Assembly: GCA_903918755.1 (NCBI GenBank)
Contig: CAIXFN010000024.1
Span: 22,974-86,973, forward strand
Source of the DNA: an uncultured Pedosphaera sp.
Lineage (GTDB): Bacteria; Verrucomicrobiota; Verrucomicrobiia; Limisphaerales; Pedosphaeraceae
Length of the DNA: 64,000 nucleotides
Reading direction: 5' to 3'
Shown: one piece after another, positions 56,262 through 64,000 of the stretch
Numbering within the stretch: the first letter of the stretch is position 1
Layout: each line of letters starts with the position of its first letter
Made by a program: the position numbers and the translations under genes
Notes under the pieces: generated by a model
The model's input: only the letters and a program-made list of their open reading frames with translations
Told to the model about the DNA's origin: nothing
Databases searched by the model: none

Positions 56262-59158
56262 TGCATTTTCAATTCAGCCATCCTTATTATCTCTGGTTAC
56301 TGCCCCCGGCCCTGCTGTGGGTGGCGTGGCTGACGTGGAAGTCGGACGTCCAGGTCTCCCGCTGGCGTCGTTGGACCGCCTTTGGTTTGCGCCTGGTGAT
56401 CGTTGCCGCTCTGGTGCTGGCGCTGGCCGGTTTGCAATGGCTGCGCCAGCTCGAGGGCATGAACGTTTTCTTCCTGCTCGACCGTTCGGACAGCATCCCT
56501 TCTGCGCAACAGGAGGAGGCCCGCGGCCAGGTCAATCGTTTCACCGAGCGCAAACAAAAGGTGGATCAGGGCGGGGTGATTATTTTCGGTTCGGAAGCCA
56601 GCATCGAGACGGTGGCCAACGCCGCCGTGGATGTTGAAAAAATCCAGGCGGTCGTCCCCACTGAGCGCACTGATATTGCCGGCGCCATCCGCCTCGGAAC
56701 CGCCGCCTTCCCGGAGGCGGGTCAGAAACGTCTCGTGCTGCTCTCCGATGGCAATGAAAATATCGGCGATGCCATGGCGGCGGTGCTCGCCGCCCGGCCG
56801 CTCGGGGTGACCGTGGATGTCGTGCCGATGGGGGTTTCGCGCGGTCATGATGTTTCGGTCCAAAAACTCGGCCTGCCCCCCAAACTGAAGAAGGGCCAGT
56901 CGTTCGAGACCAAGATCTTCATCCAGTCGGACCAGGCGCAGCGGGCCAATGTGTTTCTCTATCGCAATGAGGAGCCCCTGGGCCAGCAGTCGGTCGAGTT
57001 GTCCGTGGGCAAAAACCTTTTCACCATCCCCCAACGGCTGGATGAACCGGGTTTTTACAAATACGAAGTGCGGGTGGAAGCTCCCGGCGATTCGGTCCCC
57101 CAGAACAACCGCGCCAGCGCCTTCACCGACGTGAAGGGCGATCCGCGCGTGCTCGTGGTCTCTTCCGATCCCGAAGGGGACAAATCCCTCGTGGCCGCCC
57201 TGCGCTCCAGCAAACTGGATGTCCGCAGCGTGGGGGTGAACGGTTTCCCCGGGAACCTGGCAGAAATGCAAAGTTACGATTCGATTTTCCTCAGCAACGT
57301 GGCCGCCAGCGACCTCAGCCGCGATTGGCAGCTCCTGCTCGAAAGCGCCGTGCGGGATTTCGGGGTGGGCTTGGTCTGCGTGGGGGGCGATCAAACGTAT
57401 GCCGCCGGTGCCTACCGCAACACTCCCCTCGAAGCCACGCTGCCGCTTAGCATGGAACTGGATAGCAAGAAGGTCCTGCCCAGCGGAGCGGTGGCGCTGG
57501 TCATGCACGGCATGGAATTTGCCAACGGCAATCAGGTCGCCCGGGATTGTGCCGTCGGCGTGCTGCAGGCCCTGGGGCCCGGGGATGAAATGGGCGTGGT
57601 GCTCTGGGACGGCGATGAACACTGGCTCTTTCCCGTGACCAAGGTGGGCGACAAGAAGGAGCTCGGCCGTCAGATTGCCGGCATGAATCAGGGCGATCTC
57701 CCGAATTTTAACGGCGTGATGAGCCTGGCCCACGAGGGTCTCAAGAAATCCACCGGCAATCTGAAACACATCATCGTGTTCAGCGATGGGGATCCCGGGC
57801 GCCCCACGCAGGAATTGATGGATGGCATCACCGGTGACCGGATCACGGTCAGCACGGTGCTGATCGCCGGTCACGCCGGTCCCGAAACCATGCAGTGGAT
57901 TGCCGACCGCGGTCGCGGCCGGTTCTATAACGTCACCACGCCGAACGATCTCCCACAGATCTTTATCAAAGAAGCCGCCGTCATTTTGAAATCTGCGATC
58001 TACGAGGATCCCTTCAAACCGCAGCTCCGTTCCTCCAGCGAGTTGGTCCGCGGAATTGCCGCCGCGGAATACCCCGTGCTGTTGGGCCATGTGGCCACGA
58101 CCATCAAACCGCGGGCCGAAGTGCCGTTGTGGACGGATAACGACGATCCGCTGCTGGCGCATTGGCAGTATGGCCTGGGCCGTTCCGTGGCGTTCACCTC
58201 CGACGCCAAAGCCAAGTGGGGTCGCAACTGGCTTGGCTGGGGCAAATATCAGCAATTCTGGTCCCAGATTGCCCAATGGAGCCTCCGGCGCCTCGAAAAT
58301 TCGGATTTTACCACCGAAGTCACCGTGGACAAAGGCGAAGGCCGCATCCTGGTGGATGCCTTGGATGAGCAGGGGAACTATCGCAATTTTCTGGATCTCA
58401 AAGCCACGGTGGTCAGCCCCAAGGGCGTAAAATCGGAAGTGCAGGTCGAGCAGAACAGTCCGGGTCATTACGAGGCGCATTTCTCCACCCGGGAGGTGGG
58501 GCTGTACGTCATCAACCTGCGGGACATGAAGGACGGTCAGTTGCGCGGTTCCCAGGTGGTGGGTGCCAGTGTCAATTACTCCCCGGAATTCAGTGCGGGC
58601 GAACCCAACCTCAACCTCCTGCGGCGCCTCGCCGAGTCCGGCGGCGGCCGGATGCTGGATCCGGAGAAGCCGGGCGATAACCCCTTCCAACATGATCGCA
58701 CCCGCACCTTTCAACCGCGGGATCTGTGGGAATGGCTGCTGCGCTTCGCCGTGCTGCTGTTTCCGCTGGATGTCGCCGTCCGGCGCATTCAATTGGACCG
58801 CGATGAAATCGAGCGCGTTTGGCGGCGCTGGCGCGCCCGGCTCTTTCCCTGGTGGGGCGCCACCCGCGAACCGGAGGCGGAGGAATCCCTGGCCGCCCTT
58901 TTGGCTCGCCGGGACCAGGTTCGCTCCACCCAAACCGCTCCCGCGGAAGCGTCGCCCGATCTCTTTCGTCCCGCCAAACCGGCGCCTCTGCCTCCGGAAG
59001 GTTTGCCCGCTGATTTCAGTTCCCCCGGCGGTAGCTCGACCCTTCCCCCGAAGCCTCCTCCCGAGCCCGCTGAAGGTTCCCCCTCTGAAGGTGGACCGAC
59101 CAGCACCACCAGCCGCCTGCTGGATGCCAAACGCCGCGCCCAAAAGCGCAAAGAGTAA
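56261..59158 (+). CDS. Large BatB-like protein with two vWA domains and a GATase1-like domain
   Basis: 965 residues from ATG 56261 (1 bp overlap with the permease-NHL stop). Two N-terminal helices (~9-22, ~38-58); first vWA domain with FFLLDRSDSIPS (MIDAS DRSDS) and LVLLSDGNEN; a glutamine-amidotransferase-like flavodoxin fold (DPRVLVVSSDPEGDKSLVAA ... VGLVCVGGDQTYAAGAY) without a catalytic Cys; a second vWA-type segment with VALVMHGMEFANGN and HIIVFSDGDPGRP; a beta-rich region; then a C-terminal helix (LLRFAVLLFPLDVAV) and a charged Pro-rich cytoplasmic tail. This domain order is typical of the last gene in planctomycete/verrucomicrobial MoxR operons. Probably the terminal scaffold or client-holding subunit. 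Confidence 0.87.
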   Translation: MHFQFSHPYYLWLLPPALLWVAWLTWKSDVQVSRWRRWTAFGLRLVIVAALVLALAGLQWLRQLEGMNVFFLLDRSDSIPSAQQEEARGQVNRFTERKQKVDQGGVIIFGSEASIETVANAAVDVEKIQAVVPTERTDIAGAIRLGTAAFPEAGQKRLVLLSDGNENIGDAMAAVLAARPLGVTVDVVPMGVSRGHDVSVQKLGLPPKLKKGQSFETKIFIQSDQAQRANVFLYRNEEPLGQQSVELSVGKNLFTIPQRLDEPGFYKYEVRVEAPGDSVPQNNRASAFTDVKGDPRVLVVSSDPEGDKSLVAALRSSKLDVRSVGVNGFPGNLAEMQSYDSIFLSNVAASDLSRDWQLLLESAVRDFGVGLVCVGGDQTYAAGAYRNTPLEATLPLSMELDSKKVLPSGAVALVMHGMEFANGNQVARDCAVGVLQALGPGDEMGVVLWDGDEHWLFPVTKVGDKKELGRQIAGMNQGDLPNFNGVMSLAHEGLKKSTGNLKHIIVFSDGDPGRPTQELMDGITGDRITVSTVLIAGHAGPETMQWIADRGRGRFYNVTTPNDLPQIFIKEAAVILKSAIYEDPFKPQLRSSSELVRGIAAAEYPVLLGHVATTIKPRAEVPLWTDNDDPLLAHWQYGLGRSVAFTSDAKAKWGRNWLGWGKYQQFWSQIAQWSLRRLENSDFTTEVTVDKGEGRILVDALDEQGNYRNFLDLKATVVSPKGVKSEVQVEQNSPGHYEAHFSTREVGLYVINLRDMKDGQLRGSQVVGASVNYSPEFSAGEPNLNLLRRLAESGGGRMLDPEKPGDNPFQHDRTRTFQPRDLWEWLLRFAVLLFPLDVAVRRIQLDRDEIERVWRRWRARLFPWWGATREPEAEESLAALLARRDQVRSTQTAPAEASPDLFRPAKPAPLPPEGLPADFSSPGGSSTLPPKPPPEPAEGSPSEGGPTSTTSRLLDAKRRAQKRKE

Positions 59159-59349
59159 TGGCAAATTTACTGGTTCCGTCGTATAGTTGCCTTGATGGTG
59201 CGACCGGTCAGGTTACATTCCGGAAAACAAAAGCATTGCTTCTGCAGTGGCGGATGTGGCTTGATCATTCAAAGCCAGCTTGAAAGCTTTCGCTGCTTGA
59301 GTTTTTGCGACAGAATGTCCACTATCTTGGACGGCTGGGATTAGTAGCG

Positions 59350-59628
59350 ATGAAACGGTGCCGGTTGCAGGTGCATTATTCAGGTCGGGTGCAGGGTGTG
59401 GGATTTCGTTACCGCGTGAAATCCTTGGCTCGTGGCTTCGAGGTCATGGGTTCGGTGCGGAATCTGCCGGACGGCCGGGTGGAGTTATTGGTGGAAGGCA
59501 TGCAGGCTGAACTCAGCGCCTTCCAACAGGCCATCCGGGAGTCAGAGTTGGGCCACTTTATCGGTCACGAAGCAGTCAATTGGAGCCCGCCGGAAGGCGA
59601 CCTCCGCGGATTTGAGATTGTCAGATAG
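59350..59628 (+). CDS. acyP: Acylphosphatase
   Basis: 92 residues from ATG 59350, the family's standard length. Catalytic Arg20 lies in YSGRVQGVGFRYRV and Asn38 in GSVRNLPDGRVEL, the phosphate loop and transition-state residue. Hydrolyses acyl phosphates such as 1,3-bisphosphoglycerate or carbamoyl phosphate. Followed 23 bp later by the metallophosphoesterase, with which it may be co-transcribed. Confidence 0.95.
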   Translation: MKRCRLQVHYSGRVQGVGFRYRVKSLARGFEVMGSVRNLPDGRVELLVEGMQAELSAFQQAIRESELGHFIGHEAVNWSPPEGDLRGFEIVR

Positions 59629-59651
59629 CTGATTGTAATAGGCAGGACATA

Positions 59652-60392
59652 ATGAAGTTTGCATTAATCGCCGACATACACGCCAACTTGGAGGCCTTCC
59701 AAACGGTTTTGGCCGACATCAAGGAACAGAAGTGTACCCATTATGCCTGCGTGGGTGATGTGGTTGGCTATGGCCCCAATCCGCAGGAATGCCTGCAAAT
59801 CGTCCGCTCGATGGGTATGCCCGTCGTCAAGGGCAACCATGATGAGTATTGCTCCATGGACGAGGAGTTGGATGGCTTTAATCCCCATGCCGCCGAAGCC
59901 GTCATGTGGACCCGCAACCAGTTGACTGCCGAAGAGCGGCAGTGGCTCAAGGATCTCAAGTATTTCCGGATGGTGACCAGCTTTTCGATGGTCCATGCCA
60001 CCCTCGATGGACCGCAGCGTTGGGGTTACGTCTTTGATAAACTGGCTGCCGCCGCCAGCTTTCCCTACCAAAACACTCCGGTTTGCTTTTTCGGTCACAC
60101 CCATGTACCGCTCGCGTTCATCCGCGAACCCAGCGCCACCGGCAATTCCGTAGTCAAAGGCGGCACCTACTCCAAGTTTAAGGTCGATCCGACCAAGAAG
60201 TATTTCGTGAACGTCGGTAGCGTCGGCCAGCCCCGCGACAACAATCCCAAGGCGGCTTACGTGGTCTATGACCTCGACGAGGCCACCATCGAATTGCGCC
60301 GGTTGGATTACGACATCGCCGCCGTCCAGAAGAAGATTCTCGCCGCCGGCCTCCCCCCGCGCCTGGCGGAACGCCTTACCTACGGCAAATGA
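59652..60392 (+). CDS. Calcineurin-like metallophosphoesterase (YfcE/MJ0936-type)
   Basis: 246 residues. All metal-ligand motifs are intact: DIHAN (D-x-H), VGDVVGYGPNP (GDxxxxGP), KGNHDEY (GNHD), MVHATLDG, and FFGHTHVP (GHxH), followed by FVNVGSVGQPRD. This is the dinuclear metal phosphodiesterase fold without obvious accessory domains. Natural substrate unknown; bacterial members hydrolyse diverse phosphodiesters. ATG 59652 begins MKFALIADIHAN, so the start is certain. Confidence 0.92.
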   Translation: MKFALIADIHANLEAFQTVLADIKEQKCTHYACVGDVVGYGPNPQECLQIVRSMGMPVVKGNHDEYCSMDEELDGFNPHAAEAVMWTRNQLTAEERQWLKDLKYFRMVTSFSMVHATLDGPQRWGYVFDKLAAAASFPYQNTPVCFFGHTHVPLAFIREPSATGNSVVKGGTYSKFKVDPTKKYFVNVGSVGQPRDNNPKAAYVVYDLDEATIELRRLDYDIAAVQKKILAAGLPPRLAERLTYGK

Positions 60393-60471
60393 CCGCGTGC
60401 TGCGGTCGTCACTGCGACCGCCGGCGTGCCTTTTGTTGTCGGTCGGACGGTGGTTGGATCGCCTGTGACGA

Positions 60472-61500
60472 TTGAAGATTCTCATTCTCAAACCCAGCTC
60501 GCTGGGTGACGTCATCCACGCCCTACCGGTCTTGCGGTTGCTGAAGCTGCAGCAACCGGCGGCCGAAATCTTCTGGTGGTTGGAAACCGGTTTTGCCCCC
60601 TTGCTCGCCAATGATCCGGATCTGACCGGTGTCTATCACTTTAACCGCCAACGTTGGGCCGCCCCCGGTCATTGGCGCGAAATTGCGACCGTGATCGCGG
60701 ACATGCGCCGCCAGCACTTCGACGTCGCCATCGATCTCCAGGGCCTGGCCCGGAGCGCCGCCTTCACCTGGCTGGCCCATGCCGGCGTCAATCTCGGTCT
60801 CGAAAGGGGTCCCGAAGGTTCCCGTGAGGGTGCCCGGATGGCTTACGATCTGGTCCCCCCGCCGCTGCCGCCCGGCCGCCACGCCGTGGACCGCTACCTC
60901 TCCGTCCTCCCCCTCCTCGACGTGCCGGTCCATGACCGGTTTGACTGGCTGCCCGCGCGACCCGCCGTCGCCGCCGGGCTTCAGGAGCGTTGGACAACCG
61001 CCGGAGCCCGCTGGATCACCTTGGTCCCCGGAGCCCGCTGGGACAACAAACGCTGGCCCATGGAATCTTTTCAGGAACTCACCCGCCAACTCCTCGCCCT
61101 GGCCCCTGATTTAAAGATCAGTGTCATCGGCGGCAATTCCGATCGCCCCTTGGGAGCCGCTATCACCGCCACCAACCCCGCCCGTTGCCTGGACCTCACC
61201 GGCCGCACTTCCTTGCCGGAAATGATCGAGTGGCTCCGCCTGAGCGCTCTGACCATTACCAACGACACCGGCCCCATGCACGTGGCCGCCGCGCTGCGCA
61301 AACCCGTCGTGGCTCTCTTTGGTCCCACGAACCCGGATCGCACCGGCCCCTACGGCCAGCGCCACCACGTCCTCCACGCCACCAACGTGGACTGCGTCCC
61401 CTGCCTGCGCGGCAAGTGCGCCAACTCGCAGCCTCTGGCCTGCCTCCACGCCCTCACCCCCACCTTGGTCCGCCAAACCGCCGCCCGCCTCCTCGCCTGA
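60472..61500 (+). CDS. GT9 glycosyltransferase (heptosyltransferase-like)
   Basis: 342 residues starting at TTG 60472 with the family N-terminus MKILILKPSSLGDVIHALPVL. The C-lobe has VPGARWDNKRWPMESFQELT and TITNDTGPMHVAAALRKPVVALFGPTNP, the nucleotide-heptose binding region of WaaC/WaaF/WaaQ enzymes, and ends in CVPCLRGKC. It would add a heptose-like sugar to the LPS inner core at the cytoplasmic face. No other LPS core genes are adjacent. Confidence 0.9.
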   Translation: MKILILKPSSLGDVIHALPVLRLLKLQQPAAEIFWWLETGFAPLLANDPDLTGVYHFNRQRWAAPGHWREIATVIADMRRQHFDVAIDLQGLARSAAFTWLAHAGVNLGLERGPEGSREGARMAYDLVPPPLPPGRHAVDRYLSVLPLLDVPVHDRFDWLPARPAVAAGLQERWTTAGARWITLVPGARWDNKRWPMESFQELTRQLLALAPDLKISVIGGNSDRPLGAAITATNPARCLDLTGRTSLPEMIEWLRLSALTITNDTGPMHVAAALRKPVVALFGPTNPDRTGPYGQRHHVLHATNVDCVPCLRGKCANSQPLACLHALTPTLVRQTAARLLA

Positions 61501-61814
61501 ACCCTCCCGGGCTCGGAGTTCCGCGCTACCTGGCATCCGCGCTGTGGTGTGAAAATGGATTCACATTAACACTTTTTGTTCGCGTCGGGCCACGCAATCA
61601 ATCCGGACGAACTGCCAAGTTGGCGGAAAAATACGGTGTTTGCGGACCAAACTATGGGTTAAGTGCTTCCATAATCTTGCTTGCTTCAAGCCGGCCGGCG
61701 AACAAAGCCGGAGCGTGCAAAAAAGCGATATTAGAACGCGTCAATCCGACATGGAACCACTGACGTATCTGACAATGCCCGACGGTGCCTCCGACCAAAC
61801 CAAACCCGGGGTGG
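61501..61814. other. Intergenic region before the beta-helix gene
   Basis: 314 bp between convergent genes, lower GC than the flanking left side. No supported coding frame. A GC-rich stretch with imperfect repeats (GCCGGCCGGCGAACAAAGCCGG near 61690) could form a hairpin that ends the beta-helix transcript, but lacks a T run. Confidence 0.35.
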
Positions 61815-63551
61815 TCATCGTGCCGGTGAGGACACGCCCGCGCCCCCTCGCGCTTGCAGTGGATGCGGATACGCCAGCGCGACGTAGCCCGGCGCGACTG
61901 TGTTTTGAAAATAATCCCGGCCTTCCGCCAGCAGGTTGGTCGAGTTGTTGATGGAACTGGAGCACAATTTGTGAAGGGAATAGTGATTGACAAAATTGAG
62001 CGTTCCCAACGCGAGGCCGTTCGAACCATAAACCGTGTTTGACCAGGAATAACAAGGGTACATGACCACGCCGGTATTGGTGTATGGTGTCATGCCCACC
62101 ACCCCGGGTTGAAAGGCCAGCGGGTAACCAAAGGCATTCGTTCCATCCATGATATTTTGAAGGGTGAGAGAATTCGCGGTGATGGCCACCACCCGAAAAT
62201 CGTGGTTCCGATGCGATCCGGCGCTGTAAGCCGTTCCATACCCAGGACTGTCTGAAGAAATATTGTCAGAATAGGGACTGGTTCCATGCGCATTGATGTA
62301 AAGCATGATGTTGGTCAATGTTTCGGCCAGGGTTTTGCCCACTTTGACCAGATCATGCCCACGCGAAATATTGTTGCGCATGTAACAAGGGTAACCCAGC
62401 CCAAATTGAATCGATCCGCCGTCACTTAGTTTATTCGTTCGCACATATAACGGAGCCCCGGGATGAGCATAAACGGACACTTGCACATTTTGGCCGTCTA
62501 TATTCGTAAAGCAATAAACCGGGTTATAACCGCCAAACCACAAAAATCCGGGCGCTCCAGGGTTTGGCCAGAAACCTTCCGAGCAGCTGCCGCGGTACAA
62601 TTGCAGCTTCATCGACTTGTAAACCGCCCTGGCCAGATCGGCGGTATCGTTGAAATAAATTGAGTTCGACCAGACCAGCAAGCTACCGCTGCGAACCAAG
62701 TCGATCTCAAGCCCGGAACGAGCAGTCTGGTTCGTAAATATGTTCAAATAGGTTTCCCGGGTTCGGCAACCAATCATATCGCTGTCATAACCATGCGTCC
62801 CCGTGTTGGCATCCCCGTCAATGATACTATGGCGCACGACCGCCTGGACTCCCCGGTAACCATCCCAAAAGCCATTGCCGCCTTTCGTATGTGCATTCGT
62901 AAAATAGCGGTTCCGGAAGTAACAATCTTCCACGTACACCGCGTTGGTGGTTCCGTATGGAATTGGATTGGTGAAGGAGAGAAAGCCGTTTCCGCCAAAG
63001 TTGATCGCTTGCCACCCGGGATGTCCCAGGGCCGTGTCAAAAAAACAATGGTCAACCAGCCCGAAAGAGTCGCCAAAACCGATGGTTATTCCGCGCGAAC
63101 AGAGATTGGTCATTTGAATATTATAGACATGAACCGGGCCGGGGAATGGTCTTGGCGCGATATTGTAATAACCTGGGTTTCCAAACGAAAGGAAACCCAC
63201 CACATTGTTGGGACTGTTGACGAGATTTAAATCCGATATGGTGAAAACGTTCGGCGAATCCGAGTCAACCTCGATCACAGATTTTAAACCTGGCCCGGAA
63301 ATTAGAGTTGTCAGGTTGGTGCCGGAACCACGGATTGTGAAGCTGACGTGGCGGTCGATGGTGATTTTATCGGAAATGACGCAGGTCCCCGGTTGGATCA
63401 AGACGAGATCGCCTTCCCGCGCCCGCATACAGGCATCGGAGATGCTCAAAAAATCGCAGGGGACTTTGAGGGTTGCAGCTACTCCCGGGCGGGTGAGAAA
63501 AATGGACAAAACAAGACACCGGAGGATGCTGGGAAAAAAGCGCATTTTCAT
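61815..63551 (-). CDS. Secreted right-handed beta-helix protein
   Basis: 578 residues; ATG 63551 (or 63545, two codons in). A signal peptide (ILRCLVLSIFLTRPGVAA) is followed by a pectate-lyase-like parallel beta-helix: ADL-like turns such as VDHCFFDTALGH, GYRGVQAVVRHSIIDGD, and the closing phrase APGYVALAYPHPL, which often ends such proteins. No clear catalytic residues, so it may be a glycan-binding or lyase protein. The gene and its surroundings are AT-richer than the rest of the window. Isolated on the minus strand with no operon partner. Confidence 0.75.
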   Translation of the reverse strand: MKMRFFPSILRCLVLSIFLTRPGVAATLKVPCDFLSISDACMRAREGDLVLIQPGTCVISDKITIDRHVSFTIRGSGTNLTTLISGPGLKSVIEVDSDSPNVFTISDLNLVNSPNNVVGFLSFGNPGYYNIAPRPFPGPVHVYNIQMTNLCSRGITIGFGDSFGLVDHCFFDTALGHPGWQAINFGGNGFLSFTNPIPYGTTNAVYVEDCYFRNRYFTNAHTKGGNGFWDGYRGVQAVVRHSIIDGDANTGTHGYDSDMIGCRTRETYLNIFTNQTARSGLEIDLVRSGSLLVWSNSIYFNDTADLARAVYKSMKLQLYRGSCSEGFWPNPGAPGFLWFGGYNPVYCFTNIDGQNVQVSVYAHPGAPLYVRTNKLSDGGSIQFGLGYPCYMRNNISRGHDLVKVGKTLAETLTNIMLYINAHGTSPYSDNISSDSPGYGTAYSAGSHRNHDFRVVAITANSLTLQNIMDGTNAFGYPLAFQPGVVGMTPYTNTGVVMYPCYSWSNTVYGSNGLALGTLNFVNHYSLHKLCSSSINNSTNLLAEGRDYFQNTVAPGYVALAYPHPLQARGGAGVSSPAR

Positions 63552-63700
63552 GGCAATTGTTTGGTGGGCAAATTTGATACCAAACCAGCAACGTCATTGA
63601 ACCCCCGGCTCAATTTTGACGTTCTTTGCTTAACAAAGCGATTCACATTCAGAAGTTTGCGTTTCTGACTCAAAATTGAAAGTAAATAAATGGGGTTGCG
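63552..63700. promoter_or_regulatory. Putative regulatory region with a perfect inverted repeat upstream of the beta-helix gene
   Basis: AT-rich segment carrying a perfect 10 bp inverted repeat, TCAATTTTGA (63610-63619) and TCAAAATTGA (63670-63679), 50 bp apart, plus a smaller palindrome CTTTG-CTTAA-CAAAG near 63626-63640. It probably contains the promoter of the minus-strand beta-helix gene and may be an operator looped by a dimer pair, or a remnant of element ends. Confidence 0.35.
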
Positions 63701-63860
63701 TCAGTGATGCCAAAGCAGACGATTAGCAAACATAATGTTGTGCAAGCCGGCGCCCGCATGAAAACCGAGCGCTTCAATGATTCGCTGAACCAATTGCAAT
63801 TCTTTGGAATCAAAAGATGAACCGGGAATTCAATCGGCAAGGTTGCCAGAAAGCAAATCC
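63701..63860 (-). pseudogene. 3'-terminal remnant of an unrecognised gene
   Basis: The minus strand reads as protein-like sequence in one frame: LLSGNLAD, then an in-frame TGA (63832-63830), then IPGSSFDSKELQLVQRIIEA and LGFHAGAGLHNIMFANRLLW, ending HH and TGA at 63703. The TGA sits where a CGA (Arg) would continue the frame, so a nonsense mutation in a decayed gene is likely. The upstream side ends at the probable insertion-sequence boundary (63861), suggesting the gene was cut by the element. No family was recognised; the alternative is a chance open frame. Confidence 0.4.
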
Positions 63861-64000
63861 TGTCAGGGGACGGTCAAAACCAGCCACTCGGGGTCGAATC
63901 AAAACCAGCCAGTTTGAGGATGAGATAATTGGCCGGTGGGCTCGCGAAGCGAGCACGCTGGCTGATGTATCAACTCAAATTGAACCAGCAGCACGCCATC
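63861..64000 (+). mobile_element. Probable left end of an IS21-like insertion sequence (partial)
   Basis: The sequence starts TGTCAGGGGACGG, a TG-type terminus, and has two direct copies of TCAAAACCAGCCA (63874-63886 and 63899-63911) exactly 25 bp apart, like the multiple internal terminal repeats of IS21-family elements. A perfect hairpin GCTCGC-GAA-GCGAGC (63940-63954) follows, and an ATG at 63965 opens a transposase-like frame that leaves the window. The right end and target duplication are outside the window. Confidence 0.55.
63965..64000 (+). CDS. Start of a probable IstA-like transposase (3' partial)
   Basis: Only 12 codons are visible (MYQLKLNQQHAI), running off the right edge. The context of terminal repeats directly upstream and a hydrophilic start with QQHAI, similar to the beginning of a helix-turn-helix domain in IS21 transposases, suggests IstA. 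The identification depends mainly on the flanking repeats. Confidence 0.4.
   Translation, partial: MYQLKLNQQHAI

Noticed and set aside
56297..59164. A 955-codon minus-strand open frame opposite the large vWA gene
   Set aside because: The plus strand carries MIDAS and membrane segments and is translationally coupled to the upstream gene; the antisense frame is compositionally odd.
1..64000. CRISPR arrays, tRNA and rRNA genes
   Set aside because: No regularly spaced repeats, no tRNA-like T-arm (GGTTCGAATCC) in intergenic regions and no rRNA-like sequence were found on either strand by eye.

Overview
This 64 kb, GC-rich window looks like a chromosomal segment of a Gram-negative, saccharolytic bacterium, most likely a verrucomicrobial lineage near Pedosphaerales/Limisphaerales. 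That placement is inferred from the gene repertoire: ASPIC/UnbV plus FG-GAP secreted proteins, secreted proteins ending in an FYRL-type tail, MoxR/DUF58/vWA operons, many secreted glycoside hydrolases and multiheme cytochromes. No rRNA or tRNA gene was seen to confirm it.

Layout. 1-8.4 kb: the end of a YfbK-type vWA protein, a small secreted protein and a 2154-residue envelope protein with an internal duplication. 8.5-20.3 kb: a secreted carbohydrate block (GH43, a double ASPIC/UnbV protein, a PA14/Ig-like protein, GH2) followed by a SIMPL protein. 20.9-23.4 kb: a split carbamoyl-phosphate synthase large subunit (N-terminal half only), a BtpA-like TIM barrel and a decayed ECF sigma factor. 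23.6-34.0 kb: a seven-gene electron-transfer cluster encoding a pentaheme cytochrome, a predicted outer-membrane barrel, a membrane-anchored NAD(P)H/FAD/2Fe-2S oxidoreductase, a tetraheme c554-type cytochrome, a cNMP-binding/4x[4Fe-4S] fusion, a diheme cytochrome b and a decaheme cytochrome with a cytoplasmic Cys-rich head. 34.0-36.5 kb (minus strand): RmlC-like epimerase, RfbH dehydratase and a small Rieske protein. 36.6-40.7 kb: an ECF sigma/anti-sigma-like/LTXXQ-like trio, Sua5 and TolC. 40.8-46.6 kb: a small membrane protein, a J-domain membrane protein, an unknown membrane protein, Frr (minus), a TPR protein, a TPMT-like methyltransferase and an FmdB zinc ribbon. 46.7-59.2 kb: an eight-gene MoxR/DUF58/vWA operon that also carries an iron-type ABC binding protein and an ABC permease fused to a six-bladed NHL propeller, with no ABC ATPase nearby. 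59.3-61.5 kb: acylphosphatase, metallophosphoesterase and a GT9 glycosyltransferase. 61.8-64.0 kb: a beta-helix protein, a decayed gene remnant and the probable left end of an IS21-like insertion sequence.

Two regions look most novel. In the electron-transfer cluster the parts could form a continuous path from cytoplasmic NAD(P)H, through Fe-S and b hemes, to 19 predicted c hemes and an outer-membrane barrel, with a cyclic-nucleotide sensor built into the Fe-S subunit. In the Bat-like operon a MoxR chaperone and vWA proteins are translationally coupled to a transporter permease carrying a lipobox and an extracytoplasmic propeller. Functions beyond family level are inference from sequence and context.
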